The notes beneath the pieces are model-generated. The model had not been told where the DNA came from. It was given only the letters and a program-made list of their open reading frames with translations, and searched no databases. Both the position numbers and the translations under genes were made by a program. From positions 109,509,463 to 109,573,462 of the forward strand of contig NC_134277.1 in assembly GCF_949628215.1 (NCBI RefSeq): a DNA stretch of 64,000 bases, in the 5' to 3' direction. Numbering within the stretch: position 1 is the first letter of the stretch; the number at the start of each line of letters is the position of its first letter. Shown in pieces: positions 1 to 13,200 of the stretch. This stretch comes from Phalacrocorax aristotelis (lineage: Eukaryota; Chordata; Aves; Suliformes; Phalacrocoracidae).

Positions 1-425
1 TCACTCTTAAATTGTTTTCCAATGGAATAAAAACTTCAGCACCATCTATATCTGCGGTTAAACCTCCCTCCTTTCTATGGGAGTTACTGTCTTTTTTGGG
101 GGTGTAGTGAATTCACTCAGAAGTGTTTTCCCTCCATTTTTTTTTCACATTCAAAAGAAATACTTCAGCATTAAAAAGAATACTATGCATACTTACTTAC
201 ATAGAAAGAAATTAGATAAGTACAAAATACCAAAAGAAAAGATTCTTCTTAATGTGTTCTTATATTTATTCCCTGCTCATAGAGATAACACCTTTTCTTA
301 CTGTACAGATAACCTCCATCCTATCGATTCACCCTCTTTAACATGAAAAGACATTTATTATGACTTTTAAAATATTGGCATTTCATTTCTCCTGTACATG
401 TTCACTTTATCACTTACAGGAAGTG
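1..425. other. Unassigned AT-rich sequence
   Basis: No gene or recognisable repeat is visible. An 89-codon open frame here has low-complexity Phe/Lys/Tyr-rich composition typical of AT-rich noncoding DNA and is not called. Confidence 0.5.
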
Positions 426-2277
426 CACAAAATTAAGGACAGATTTTCTAAAGAACAGCTTGATAACAAAGGGAATCATAACATGGCCACTGCTGTAAGG
501 GATAGCAAAAAGTATTTTTACAAATACATTAACAACTAAAAGAGAACCAAAGAGAATCTCCATTCTCTATTGGACACACAGGGGCACATTGCCACCAAGG
601 ATGAGGAAATGGCTGAGGTACTAAATTCCTTCTTTGCCTTCTTTGCCAGACCAGTTATGCCCAGGGTATTCAGACCCCTGAGCTGGAAGGCAGGGACAGG
701 GAAAAGAGGAAGCAGTTTATGAGCTGCTGCTCCACCTGGACACTCACAAGTCTATGGAGCCAGATGGGATCCACCCGAGAGTACTGAGGGAGCTGGCGGA
801 GGAGCTCGCTGAGCCACCCTCCATCTTTTATCAGCAGTCCTGCTTAACAGGGGAGGTCCCAGATGACTGGAGGCTTGCCAGAGTGATGTCCATCTACAGG
901 AAGGGCTGGAAGGAGGATCTGGAGAACTACAGGCCTGTTAGCCTGACCTCAGAACCAGGGAAGGTCATGGAGCAGTTCATCTTGAGTGAACTCACCAGGC
1001 ATGTGCTGGACAACCAGGGGATCAGACCCAGCCAGCCTGGCTTCATGAAAGGCAGGTCCTGCTTGACTAACCTGAACTCCTTCTATGACAGGGTGACCCA
1101 CCTAGTGGATGAGGGAAAGGCTGTGGATGTTGTCCACCTGGACTTTAGCAAAGCCTTTGACACTGTGTCCCACAGCATCCTCCTAGAGAAGCTGGCAGCT
1201 CTTGGCTTGGATGGGTATATTCTTCGCTGGGTAAAAAACTGGCTGGATGGCCAAGCCCAGAGAGTCGTGGTGAATGAAGATAAATCCAGTTGGTGGCCAG
1301 TCATGAGCAGAGTTCCCCAGGGCTCAGTGTTGGGGCCAGTCTTGTTTAATATCTTTATCAATGATCTAGATGAGGGGATCGAGTGAGCCCTCAGTACATT
1401 TGCAGACGACATCAAGTTGGGTGGGAGCGTTGATCTGATCAAGGGTAGGAAGGCTCTACAGAGGCACCTGGACAGGCTAGATTGATATGCTGAGGCCAAT
1501 TGTATGAGGTTCAACAAGGCCAAGTGCCTCCGGGTCCTGCACTTGTGTCACAACAACTCAATGCAATGCTACAGGCATGGGGAAGAGTGGCTGGAGAGCG
1601 GCCCGGCAGAATAAGGACCTGGGGGTGTTGGTCAACAGTGGCTAAATATGAGCCAGCAGTGTGCCCAGGTGACCAAGAATGCCAACAGTATCCTGGCATG
1701 TATCAGAAATGGTGTGGTCAGCAGGAGTAAGAAAGTGATCGTCCCCCTGTACTCAGCACTGATGAGTAATGTGTTCAGTTTTGGGACCCTCAGTATAAGA
1801 GGGACATCAAGTTGCTGGAGTGTGTTCAGAGAAGGGCAACGAAGCTGGTGGAGGGTCTGGAGAGCAAGTCTTATGAGGAGCGGTTGAGGGAGCTGGGGTT
1901 GTTTAGCCTGGAGAAAAGGACGCTGAGGGGAGACATTATTGCTCTCTACAACTACCTGAAAGGAGGTTGTAGCGAGGTGGGTGTTGGGCTCTTCTCCCAA
2001 GTAACAAGTGATAGAATGAGAGGAAATGGCCTCAAGCTATGACAGGGGAGGTTTAGACTGGATAATAGGAAAAATTTCTTTACTGAAAGAGTGGTCAGGT
2101 ATTGGAACAAGCTGCCCAGAGAGGTGGTGGAGTCACCATCCCTGGAGGTATTTAAAAGACGTGTAGATGTGGCATTTCAGGGCATGGTTTAGGAGACATG
2201 GTAGTGTTGGGTTGACGGTTGGACTTGATGATCCTAGATGTCTTTTCCAACCTTAATGATTCTATGATTCTGTAACA
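426..2277 (+). mobile_element. CR1 LINE, 5'-truncated, 3' end intact
   Basis: A non-LTR retrotransposon of the CR1 family, the dominant LINE of bird genomes. The copy starts inside ORF2, upstream of the reverse transcriptase domain. It runs through the reverse transcriptase and the conserved 3' noncoding part, and ends in the typical CR1 tail (TTTTCCAACCTTAATGATTC, then TATGATTCTG). The 5' boundary is approximate. By eye it is roughly 85-90% similar to the copy at 17078-18668. It carries frameshifts and stops, so it is dead. Confidence 0.93.
754..2042 (+). pseudogene. CR1 ORF2 reverse transcriptase remnant
   Basis: The open stretch 754-1386 encodes the centre of a CR1 reverse transcriptase: YRPVSLTS, the GRSCLTNL region, DFSKAFD (motif A, with the first catalytic Asp) and VPQGSVLGP (motif B). 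A TGA at 1384-1386 replaces a codon that is Cys in the sister copies, and the catalytic FADD motif C follows in the same frame just beyond it. A second in-frame stop lies near 1483. A small deletion near 1765 shifts the frame, and the C-terminal part ([23 protein letters not shown]) continues in another frame to 2042. The protein would have copied CR1 RNA at the target site (target-primed reverse transcription). This copy cannot make an intact enzyme. Confidence 0.9.
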
Positions 2278-3206
2278 GGAATCTTGGTACTGGGATAAAG
2301 AATGTGTAAATTTTACTTTAAAAACTGCAGTCTTCATTTAGCTATTCTAATAAGTACCTGACTAAAATTAACTAGAATAAAAAGAATCCAGTGGAATCCC
2401 CGAGGAGAGGTAGCACATAGCAGCCCACTTGATATCCTACTTCACCTCTTCCCTGCCCCTCTTCACTACCAGTAGTGGGACCCACTCCCCTCCTCACACT
2501 GCACTGGCTCAGGTGCCAAGTGGGTATTTTCCTCAGCAGTCAGCTCCCTAATGTAGCATAAAGATACCTATTTTTAATTGTTACCTTCATTTTCTGATAG
2601 TACAGTCAGCTGAACCAGTCTGGCACGGCAGATGAACATTAGAACCAGTAGGAGGAGTAGAGAGGTGAAGAGGCTCGACTGGGAATTAATTAGCTGAGGC
2701 TGTGAGGTATTACTCCGCCCTTAAGTGCACTGTCTGCAGAACTTATTTGCATAAAACTACTGTCATTTCAGACAAATCAGGCCCTGAAAATGCATCAACA
2801 TTGATAAACTGCTATGAATATGGAAATAAAGTAAGCTCATTTGCTTTACTAGGCTTCGCTCAAGCCATTTATTCTGCTGTTACTAGTAGAACAGGCTCTT
2901 TACGTCACAAAGGCCACCTCAGGTTGTCTCAGGGACACTAGAATTCTCAGCTGCTGAACCAGCAGAAGTGGAAGCATCAGATTAGGTGAGGCATAGAAAT
3001 CTGCTGAGGCTCTATGTGTGCATGTTGACACAGCCAGCATTGAAAGTCGGAATAAGATGCATGTGAACCTATCCAAGGGATGGGGAACAGGCAACCCAGC
3101 CAAAGTGATTACAGTGGGAGGTAGGGAACTCTGTGTACATACTCACCATAAGCGGGCTTTGGCTCGATAAGGGCAGACTTTAGCTCAAGATTCAGATTTT
3201 TCAATT
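2278..3206. other. Unassigned intergenic sequence
   Basis: No coding potential or recognised repeat. The short open frames at 2702-2941 and 2900-3103 have no recognisable motifs. Confidence 0.45.
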
Positions 3207-3760
3207 TAGGACCATAGAATTATAGAATGCTTTGGGTTGAGAGGGACCTTTAGAGGCCATCTAGTCCAACCACCCTGCAGTGAGCAGGGACATCTTCAAC
3301 TAGATCAGGCTGCTCAGAGCCCCGTCCAGCCTGACCTTGAATGTTTCCAGGGATGGGGCCTCCACTACCTCTCTGGGAAACCTGTTCCAGTGTTTCACCA
3401 CCTTCACTGTAAAAAAATTTCTTCCTTAAATCCCGTCTGAATCTACCCTCCTTTAGATTGAAACCATTACCCCTCTGTCCTGTCACAACAGGCCTTGCTA
3501 AAAAGATTGCCCCCATCTTTCCTGTAGTCCCCCTTTAAGTACTGAAAGGCCGCTATAAGTTCTCCCTGGAGCCTTCTTTTCTCCAGGCTGAACAACCCCA
3601 ACTCTGTCAGCCTGTCCTCACAGGAGAGGTACTCCAGACCTCGGATGATTTTTGGGGCCCTCCTCTGGACCTGCTCCAACAGCTTTGTGTCCTTCTTGTG
3701 CTGAGGGCTCCAGAGCTGGACACAGTACTCCAGGTGAGGCCACTGAGTGGACTTAACCAT
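3207..3760 (-). mobile_element. CR1 LINE 3' fragment, minus orientation
   Basis: The 3' end of a CR1 element read on the minus strand. The tail (reverse complement of ATAGAATTATAGAATGC) sits at about 3210-3230. The body encodes CR1 ORF2 C-terminal residues ([20 protein letters not shown]) followed by the 3' noncoding region. The 5' end is truncated at roughly 3760. The stretch complementary to 15520-15782 matches that copy base for base, while the sequence on either side of it does not (see findings). Confidence 0.92.
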
Positions 3761-4669
3761 CTTATTACATGAATCAGCTGCCTAAACATGGGTGCTTGCT
3801 GTCATCTGAGACCCCATCTGTTACAGCCAACACCTGATTGGTGGATATGACACAAGATCTTCAGCACTTTGCTTCCTTTTGGAGTTGCAATGGGTGACCT
3901 GAAGGGATACCTTGCACCTCCACCTAGAATAGCACTAAGCCTCTCTGTTTAGTCAATTAATTCCCATTTTTCCCTTCCCCAGGATAAGATTTAGAATGAC
4001 TCTTGCCAAACTTGGGCTATATTATATTTTAAGGGCTACTCTGAAAAGAGATACCAGTAGAATTCATAGTTTATAGGGTTAGGTACATACTACTCATTCA
4101 TTTCTAATGATTGTTCAGTAGGAACATCTTCAAAAAAATAAGGCACAACAGCCATTCTCCAACAGACATGATTTTTCCTCTCTTACAGCTACCTCTGCCT
4201 GGTAGGAGAATACTGAAAATTTAAAGTTGTCTTTCAGACAGCAGAGTGGCAGGTCTCAAAGAAAAAATATTCCAGTCAATTGACAGCTTCTAACTTCTCA
4301 AGCTGGGAACAGCTGGAGAATGAAAACCAGCTAGACCTTGCAATAAAAGCAGTGGTATAAATGTTCAGGTTTATTCCTAAGGGAAGGAAAACAGCATCTA
4401 GGGACTTGGGCTAGCATATTAATCTACTGTCTTTTCCTTCTTTACACCTGATGGATTGAGTGGATTACATTGTCATTTGAAACAAAAAGCAAAACCAGTG
4501 CATTTTAAATCATATAAAAAGTTCTTGTTTAGTTCATCATTTCTGGCCAGGCAGTTGACATCATTGCACTAATTCCCAGAAGCATTTAATCAGTAATTGG
4601 TGGAATTAGTACTAAATTTAGAAATTATTGTAAGATTTTCAGGGACAGGACCCAATACAATAAGTTTGG
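3761..4669. other. Unassigned intergenic sequence
   Basis: AT-rich, with no recognisable gene, RNA or repeat. Confidence 0.45.
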
Positions 4670-5147
4670 TATTATGTGCAGTTCTGGGCCCCGCAATTTA
4701 AGAATGATGTTAAGGTACTTGAATGCATCTGGAGGAGGGCAACACAGCTAGTGAAAGGACTGGAAGACAAGTCCTATGAGGAGCAGCTGAGGGCTTTGTA
4801 TTTGTCTAGCTTGGAGAAAAGGAGGCTGAGGGGTGACCTGATTGCTCCCTACAGCTTCCTGAGGGGAGGGGTGTGGAGAGGGAGGTGCTGAGCTCTTCTT
4901 GAGATCCAGTGATGGGACCTGTTGAAATGGCTCAAACCTGCACCAGGGGAGGCTCAGACTTGACATTAGGAAGCATTTCTTTACCAAGAGGGTGGTCAAA
5001 CACTGGAAGAGGCTTCCTAGAGAGGTGGTCAACACCCCAAGCCTGTCAGTGTTTAAGATGCATTTGGACAACACCCTTAATAACATGCTTTAGCTTTTGG
5101 TCAGGCAATTGGACTAGATGATCATTGTAGGTCCCTTCCAACTGAAC
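4670..5147 (+). mobile_element. CR1 LINE 3' fragment
   Basis: Starts near the CR1 ORF2 segment encoding VQFWAPQ (here degenerate) and continues through a [17 protein letters not shown] segment and the 3' noncoding region. It ends at GGTCCCTTCCAACTGAAC. The terminal ATTCTATG repeats are absent, and the following bases are pyrimidine-rich host sequence. It is more diverged than the copies at 3.2 and 15.5 kb, so it is probably an older insertion. Confidence 0.88.
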
Positions 5148-5351
5148 TCTCCTCCTCTTCTCCAGATTCACCTGCCTCACCCAGCCTTCAGTGCAGCGAT
5201 AACTGCTTACCGCAGGGATCTTCAGCAGCCAGTGGAGCAGGAGTTGGCAGTTCAGCTAACCAGCAGCAAAGTTCAAGAGAAACGGCAGGGATCAACAGAC
5301 AAAGCTAGGCATTTTTCAGGTATGACAGAGGAGACCCTCTTCCACATATGA
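5148..5351 (+). other. Exon-like open segment with consensus splice signals
   Basis: Directly downstream of a CR1, a pyrimidine tract ending in TTCTCCAG (AG at 5164-5165) precedes a segment that is fully open in one frame. That segment is closed by CAG|GTATGA, with the donor GT at 5320-5321. The 154-bp interval 5166-5319 therefore looks like an internal exon. The encoded residues (for example AYRRDLQQPVEQELAVQ) match no family I recognise. It could be a noncoding RNA exon, an ancient coding remnant, or coincidence. No partner exon was found. Confidence 0.2.
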
Positions 5352-6029
5352 ACAACGATGTGGCAACCAGTTAGAATCTTTTTATATTCTGTGTTGGATT
5401 TTCTCTAAGCCTTTCCTGTCAGCATCCTCGTTCCACTTTGTGCAAGTAATTCGCACACATCCAGAGAGTCACATAGCCAAGTGGCTGGCCATCCATCTGC
5501 TAGCAGGAGAGAGATATCTCAGTCCCTGTTTACCCACTACTGTATCCCAGTGGCAGCTCATCATCACTCTATGGCAACAATTGCTTTCAGATCACTTGCT
5601 CCCTCTCATGTCTCCAGTTGATGAGCCAAAGGTTAATGGCTTTATTACAAAACGCTTAACTTTGCAATCTGTACTTAATGCCTTATTTATAACCACTTTT
5701 AGGTTACATATATGATGAAAAGCAGTGAAGAAGTTTGTACTACTTTTTTCTCCTCTTTTTTTTTTAATTGTTAGCATTTAAATGGATTTTACTTCAAAGC
5801 TACTATATTACTGAGGTGAATACAGTTTTGTGATTTCAGAACTCTGCTGTTGTTTCTGCTTATCTGGAACTAGTTTTCTGCAGGGTTACATATATAAAAT
5901 AATTATTTTGGTTGCCTTTCTGTGACATGTAAAATGAATTGAAATGGGAAGTCTCAGAACATTTCATGGTCAGCATTGTATCTTGCTACAGGAATAGGCA
6001 TGTGTATGTACCTAAACATACTGCCCTAC
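5352..6029. other. Unassigned intergenic sequence
   Basis: No supported feature. The short open frame at 5440-5715 has no recognisable motif. Confidence 0.45.
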
Positions 6030-6222
6030 CATGGCCCAGGTTGACCAGAGTTATAAAGCCTCCACACTCAGAGCTATTCAAAACCCTGCTAGACGCAGCC
6101 TTGAGCAACCTGCAGGTTGCAATGTAAAAGGAGGTTTACATTGACCCTGTTTTGAGCAAGGGGCTAAACCAGATGACCTCCACTGGTGCCTCCTAGGCAA
6201 AATTATTCCCCGATTCTGTCAT
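6030..6222 (+). mobile_element. Old, degraded CR1 3' fragment
   Basis: The stretch resembles the CR1 3' region: CTCAGAGCTATTCAAAACCC, then CTTGAGCAACCTG, then GGGCTAAACCAGATGACCTC, and finally CCCCGATTCTGTCA in place of the usual tail. It is much more diverged than the other copies, implying an older insertion. Boundaries are approximate. Confidence 0.7.
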
Positions 6223-8288
6223 CATGTTTTTGGAAAAAAGACAGAGTTGTTGACCTCCCTTCCATTTTTCATTAGCCTGTTTGTTTTTTTCTTTCTGTTT
6301 GTATTTACTTACAAAATTTACATATTTCCTTAACCTATGTTGGTCCTTTGGAACAAAGATCAGACCTCTGTGCCTCTACTTAATCATGCAGGTTCTTGTC
6401 CAAGCAGTAGTATTGTATCCAATCTCATAATAACTGATAATTGTGCTCCAAGCAGTTGCTATTACTATTATGTCTGACTTTGAATTACGAGTCTGACTTA
6501 TTGACCAAATCATAGTTGTTTTGGTTTGCATAACCTGCAAGAAACTGTTGTGGAACTTTCCTGAAGGAAAAAAAAAAAAAAAGAAAGAATGAAAGAAAGT
6601 AAGTAATCTGCCATGATCAGACCTCCCAGAAATAAAGGTAGCCTGAATTGTCATAATTTTTTCTTCATTCCTAATTCTGATAGTATAAATCGCCCCAATA
6701 GATCACTGCATTGTTCAGGACTTCATCAGCCCTGATCCTAATGTTTAACCTAGTTTCTACCCATTGCAGTTTAACATCTCTTCTGCTTACTTCAGTCATA
6801 ATGAGAGAGAATGCATTCTTGTGTTAGTGATGACAACTGCAGGCAAGCATCTCTTCTTTATGATAATATTGCTAGTTAGAACACCTTGTTTTTTGACGTT
6901 ATCACATAAATTATGACTTTCAAGTGCTTCAAAGGATTTGATCCTCTCATATGAACCTTGAATCATTAGTTTACCTTGAAACATAGCTTTAAAATCGATA
7001 ATGGAAGTTTTGTAGTGCCAAAGCCCCAAGAACCTTAGTAAATAACTTAATAATGATTTTATAGTGTATAAACAGTCAAAAAAAAAGAAAAAAAAGAAAG
7101 GAAAAAAAAACCTTAAGTGAAGCATGGCTAATAGAAGACAGGATATAATTTACTCTCACACATTTAGCAATCATTGTCATTTGAAGAACGTCATACTACA
7201 TAACAGGCAGAAGATGAAACAATATTTCTTTTCTATTTACCCTGATATAAACTCATGACAGATACAAGTCCATGCACAAACTAAAATTAGTAGGCTCAAT
7301 TTAATCTTTTGTAATATCAACTGGCAGATAAATTGCATGCCATCTGTCGCACCTTCAGAGGTCCTTCTTACTGTGTCATGGTTCAGGCAACACCAATATT
7401 GGCAGAATCAGTGATCAGATATCGCTTAATCCTGGAGATTTCAGAGCTCTGACTAGGTGATTTAAGCAGTTATATGTGAACTAACACTACTTCACAGGGG
7501 AAAAAAGAGACCCAGAAAAATAAGCAAACTCCAAAATAACCTGCTAGTTTTCATCTGCCAAATCAGCCGCCTGTACAGTATGTTATCCATGATTTGTGTG
7601 AGGCTAATTTTGTATGTACGCTTTCAGCTAGACAAAATAAGTACAAATATCACTGTGATTTCAGAGGAGCGCACAGCCACTGGAAGTCCATACCTCCCAC
7701 CTCCAACACATGCAGAGGTTCATCACAACACTGGCAGTGTCACACACAGTGCTGGCCTGCACCTTTCTTCTGCACCTCTGAGGAGCTCTGAGATTACCAT
7801 CTGCTCTTATCATCAATTTCAGAAGTCTCCCTTATGATCTACTCAAGCTGTTGGTATTTTCCTAGTGAAAACAGTGGTCATTAGCAGGGAGGACTAACAA
7901 AAGTAGTAACATAAGGCCAATGCATGAAAGAAAGGATAAGGGTAGGGCAACTGTTCAGCACCCTCACCACCTCCAACCATCTGTAGCTCAAGGACATAAA
8001 ATTAATACTTGTACAAAGGAGTATAAAGCCGTAGTGAATTAATCCAGACAGGACATTGGAAAGAAGTGTTTTACTGTCAAATCTGGAAGGATTTTCCAAA
8101 GAAATTAGTGGGGATAACTCCAAATTGTTTCAAGATGGAGACATCTTGACTCATAAAATGGATCGTCTGAGCCGATCAGTGAACTAAAAATTAAAATGAC
8201 TGCTGCAGTGGGTATGATTCACAGATATGATAGATATATTAATTACCATGAACCTGATGTATTGTATTTGAGCAACGAATTACATCCT
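6223..8288. other. Unassigned AT-rich sequence with A-rich tracts
   Basis: No gene seen. It contains low-complexity A/G-rich tracts near 6568-6600 and 7078-7112, which account for the Phe-rich minus-strand open frames at 6376-6654 and 6796-7125. A short open frame at 7580-7837 lacks recognisable motifs. Confidence 0.45.
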
Positions 8289-8661
8289 TCAGCCTGGAGA
8301 AGAGAAGGCTCAGGGAGATCTCATCAATGTATATAAATACTTAAAGGGAGGGTGCAAAGAGGACAGAGCCAGACTCTTTTCAGTGGTGCCCAGTGACAGG
8401 ACCAGAGGTAAGAAGCACAGCCCAAAACACAGGAGGTTCCCCCTGAACATCAAGAAACACTTTTTTTACTGTGAGGGTGATTAAGCACTGGCATAGGTTG
8501 CTCTGAGAGGTTGTGGAGTCTCCATCCCTGGAGCTATTCAGAAGCCCTCTGGACAGGATCCTGGTCAAGTTTTTGTAGGTGGCCCTGTTTGCGTCCATGG
8601 GCTTGGAGCAGATGACTGGCAGAGGTCCCTTCCAGCCTCAACTATTCTGTGATTCTGTGAC
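8289..8661 (+). mobile_element. CR1 LINE 3' fragment
   Basis: Begins at the CR1 TTCAGCCTGGAGAAGAGAAG block and continues through a YLKGGC-like segment and the 3' noncoding part. It ends with GGTCCCTTCCAGCCTCAACT and the tail ATTCTGTGATTCTGTGA. The internal sequence is moderately diverged from the other copies, pointing to a different CR1 subfamily. Confidence 0.92.
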
Positions 8662-9952
8662 ATGCTAGTGCTCCTAGGGGTATTGAGAAATCACTTGGGT
8701 GTGTGCCAGATTGCCCACAAACACAGAGATAACATTAAATGTCAGAAACATCTACCTTCTCCAAGTGAGAGGGAGGATGGCTGCTGGTTGGTTGGTTTGT
8801 TTAACCACCTGGGTTTTGCAAGCCCTGAGCATAACCCACTTTCTGGGACCATCATTTTCTTGGTTTTGTGCTGGTGCTAACATGCTGACTGTGTCCCCTG
8901 AGCTCTCTGCTCTCTCCTGTAGTAGATTTTTCAGTGGCCATGTTTTCAGTCAGAGAAGTGAAATCTTCCCTGTTAGAGGAATGTCATGTGTTTGTGATCT
9001 GAGAAGAAAGAGAATGAATTGACATGTGACTTCCTGATGATTGATTTACTGCTGCTGGAGGGCAGTGAACTTGACATAAGTGGTCTTTTTTGGTCCGGTG
9101 TTTTCAGATGGCTTCCAATATCCCTGTATAATTAAATTAATGATAAATGGGTTTGCAGGAGTAAAAATGGCTAGAAACAGTGTGTAGTATTCATTACCCA
9201 GAATTATAGAAATATTATATGCCAGAAGAGCTTGTCCCATACAAGAAACAGGATCATGGAAAGGCTGACCTAAAACTCTCACAGGATGCTGCAAGTCTCT
9301 CCAAATCAAAATAGTTCAGAGTTCATTGTTCGCCCTTACTTTTTTTTTTCATTTTTCTTTTATGAAAGGGAAAAGGAGTCAATTAATATGAAAAAAAATT
9401 GTTCTGTTAGAAACCTAATCTGTCAAAACACAATTTAAACAGAGAATTTTCAACTCATGCTGTCTTCCATATCACTCTGACTTTAATTGCAATAAGGGAA
9501 ATTTAATTGACATATGAGGAAATGCTTCCTCATAGTAGCAATAGTGAAAGACTTAGGGAGTTTGGGACATATCCAGAAGTAATGGTTTCTAATAAGAGGT
9601 TATAAAAGCAACCTGTGTAAACCAGAATAGGTGTAGGTGTTTCTGCTTCGGGGCCAGGGAATAGACTAGTTCAGCCCTATTTTCTGACTATTTTCTGTAG
9701 TTTTACTGGAGCTAAGCAAACCAACTGCCAATGCAACTCAGAAATAATTACTCTAGACTTAATATAGTAGAGACCACAAAAAGTATCTGTGAAAGGCCTA
9801 AGGCTGTAAGAGTTGTAAGAATAGACTTATAATCTCTCACTCTATTATAATACAATACCGAATGAGTGCAGTGTTAGGCCAAATGATAGAGGACTTATGC
9901 AAACCAAAAAGTCATTAATTATCTCATTATATTAATAATTTATCAATTAGGG
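8662..9952. other. Unassigned intergenic sequence
   Basis: No gene or repeat recognised apart from a short T-run near 9341-9350. The overlapping short frames at 8662-9022 have no family features. Confidence 0.45.
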
Positions 9953-10239
9953 ACTTTTTACAAGGGCATGTTGTGATACGACAAGGGGTAGTGGCTTTAA
10001 ACTGGAACAGGGTAGATTTAGATTAGATATAGAGCAGTTGTTCTTCACTGTGTGGTGAGGCACTGGAACAGGTTGCCCAGACAAGCTGTGGATGCCCCAT
10101 CCCTGGAAATATTCAAGGCCAGGTTGGATGGGGCTTTGAGCAACCTGATCTAGTGGAAGGTGTCCCTGCCCATGGCAGGGGGTTGGATCTAGAAGATCTT
10201 TAAGGTCCCTTCCAACCCAAAACATTCTATGATTTGTGA
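9953..10239 (+). mobile_element. CR1 LINE 3' fragment
   Basis: A short 5'-truncated CR1 containing the 3' noncoding blocks TGGAACAGGTTGCCCAGA and CATCCCTGGAAATATTCAAG. It ends in GGTCCCTTCCAACCCAAAAC and ATTCTATGAT. Its end sequence resembles the subfamily of the 3.2-kb and 15.5-kb copies but is more diverged internally. Confidence 0.9.
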
Positions 10240-13200
10240 GAGGTTTAGTATTTTTCATACTTAGCTATTGTGACACTACCTCAAAGAGGTTTTTATTTCC
10301 TTTTGAACTATTTATATGTGTTTACAATAACACTTATGAAATTACACACCTTGACTACCAGATCCGAGAGAGGTTAGGAAAAAGGGGTGTTTTTCATTAC
10401 ACTCTCTGTGCATCTCAGCTATTCCAAACAGACTTGCCATAATTACACCTTAAAAAAAAGTTTCTATATACAAATAGCCTATGATAATGATTAAAGGCAA
10501 TGAAGTCACCAGAAGCTAATGAGGGGGTGACAGGTTTCAGCAGGTAGGAGGAACAAACAGAAGAAGCAATAGTTTTCCGTTTGCACATTCCACGATTATT
10601 TCTTTTGTGCTCCACAGCTCTAACCTGCATTCTTGGACTTCAGCAGCCTCCTGCTCTGTGTGTAACTGCATATATAATAAGTATAAAACTAGAAAACAAC
10701 AAGCAATTCTTCTATACTTAAAGATTTGGGTTGTGCTGGTTTTTTTAGTCAAGCATGGACATCTTTCTAAAAGATAGGCTTTAACCTATCAAGGAGGAAT
10801 GAATCTTGATGCAAAAATCAAGGTGAATATGTCTGCACAGCCTCTTGCAGACAGATACAGGACAGTTCTGCCTGTTCTTCCATTCAACCAGTTGGAAGTC
10901 AACTCCAAACTGAGGCTATTACCTTAGGTTCTGCAACAAGCTAATGTATCTCTATGCTTCCAAACAAGAACCAGATCTGAATGCAGAGAGAGCATGAGCC
11001 TGTTTCTGCCTGTGATCATATCTCACATACCAGCTACAGCCTGATACATGAGGTCAGACCACTGTGGCGTTCAGGTTTCAAAGTGAAAAAAGGAATAGGA
11101 GAAGGTAAAAGGGATGCAAAACAGAAAACAAAATGTGCACTGAATACTAAAAGGACCGCTGGGAAAAAAAAGTGCATTCAATAGCAAGCATGTGTCTCCT
11201 CTGTCCATATTATCGACAACATTGCATAGTCATATTTTTTGTATGCCTCCCCCTGCAATAACAGTAGGTAATCAAAAGTGTTGTCTCTTAAATCAGCACA
11301 TAAATCCATTTAGAGACAAGGGTTTTATTAAACAAATACTGGAATTCAAAGACACAATCCAGCAGGGAAACTCTGACCATACAAATCTGGTTGGCAAAGA
11401 AGCAAGGGTGTAGTGGAGGGGGAAAAAGGGGGGCAGTATTATCAATAACCACTTCCCATGTAGTAATTTAGTTGTTCTCATTTACTGCAGCACAGAAAAA
11501 TTCCCTGGCTCTCCAGATCTGCATAAGATCTAATGTGTGAAGTGCAATCCTCTTTTCTTGCTGAATCTTCCAGAGTTAACCCATGCAGTCTCCCATTAAC
11601 AACATTGTGACTTTGTCCCATAAAGAAATTAATAATCAGTCCCAAGAAGGGCTGGAGATAGTTTACTTGCAGTAGAAATGCTTAAGTTCCAGAGAGCTTG
11701 ATCTTTGATGCTCTGGGACAATTGGGAATGTGATGCTTACTTGTAGCACTTCGTGCCAAATTCTCAATCATATTTGCAAGCTATGGGATTTCAGGCTTCT
11801 TGAGCCAGCCCTGGACTGCCGCTAGTGGGTGTCTAATCCAGGGAAGCAAGTGTTCCGAACATGTAACCGCTTTTGTGCAAGAACCTAAGTATTTCAGGTG
11901 GATAGTCTGCAGGTGTGACAAGACTTATCTCCCGGTTTTCAGTTTACTAGTGGTGATGCGGCACCATCACTTTTTAGTTTGCAGGCAGCAGTTTTTATAA
12001 AAAATCCATAAAGCATGGGCAGCTTATGAAAACTTCTGTACTTATTCAATATTCTGCATGCATAATCACGTCTTTTGCAATGCTGCATTTACAAAGTAGA
12101 GAGGTTTATAAATAGAAAAGAAAATGCACATAATGCACTCTTCATTTTGTTAGCATAATGACTGTTTCACTTCTTTTTAGAAGCTCTTCCTTGCTGAGCA
12201 TCCAGCATTTCCTCATCTAGCACAGATCCCTCTTAGTGAGAAAATAAAACAACTCCTTTGACTCCAGTTGTTAGCAAGGCTCCAGTACCACAGTTACACA
12301 CAGATGTGTTTGTAGCCTTGCATAAGAATTTGCAGGAACATGAATGTCTCACAGATGGCAAAATGCAGTCACTCTCTTTTATGCCATATCATTATCCTAA
12401 AAGGTGATCATTAAAATTAGTTCAAAGTTCAGATTTAAATAACATTTTGATTAATTATGGACTGTTCATCATTGCCATATTTTGAAATTTCTCTCATTAG
12501 CCGTGTATTCCATAAGCAAATTAGTGTGACTGTATTATCATTAATAACTCTAAATAGAAATAATTTTCATAATTTGTACACTGGATGTGTCAAATTGTAC
12601 AAATATTTTTTTAAAATTTCACTTTCTGAACAATTCTATCTTTCAGGTTTAATGTAATTATGCACCTTCTTTCAGAATAAAAAGCAAGCTGTTTTGAGCT
12701 CTGATGAGAGCAAATATAGCCCTTTAGCAGCCCTGAACTATAACGGGATAAGATGAAAAGTTAAAACATGCTAAAGAAAACTTTTTTCTGATTTAAATGG
12801 TGGAGGAGGTAGCGTTCTTTAACTATAATACAGAGCATCAAAGATCAAGCATTACAGTCAAAGTGCAGGAATTCTGTGTTAGCTTTCCAGATCAATGTGA
12901 TTGTTAGATGTTTTCATTCTTCTGCTTCCTGAAAGTATTTTAAACTGTTTCAATTTTAGCTATTGCAGATAATCCTGGTGGAAAAAACCCCTTTTTTCAA
13001 GTGATATTTTAAAAAAATATTCACTTCAACAACTTGAAGATCACAGCCAACCCGTGCCGATGCTTTCTTAGCTAGATCATGTCTATGGCAGATCTGCCTC
13101 ACAGTCACATTCTGTGTTCACACAGCTACAAATTGTATTGCAATGAATGAACAGTGGAGAAAACCCCAGGTGCTTATGTTCCCTTAGGGTGATCCAGTTG

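Noticed and set aside
1083-1523. 146-codon minus-strand frame inside the first CR1
   Set aside because: It is the antisense of the CR1 reverse transcriptase region, and similar antisense frames occur in the other CR1 copies.
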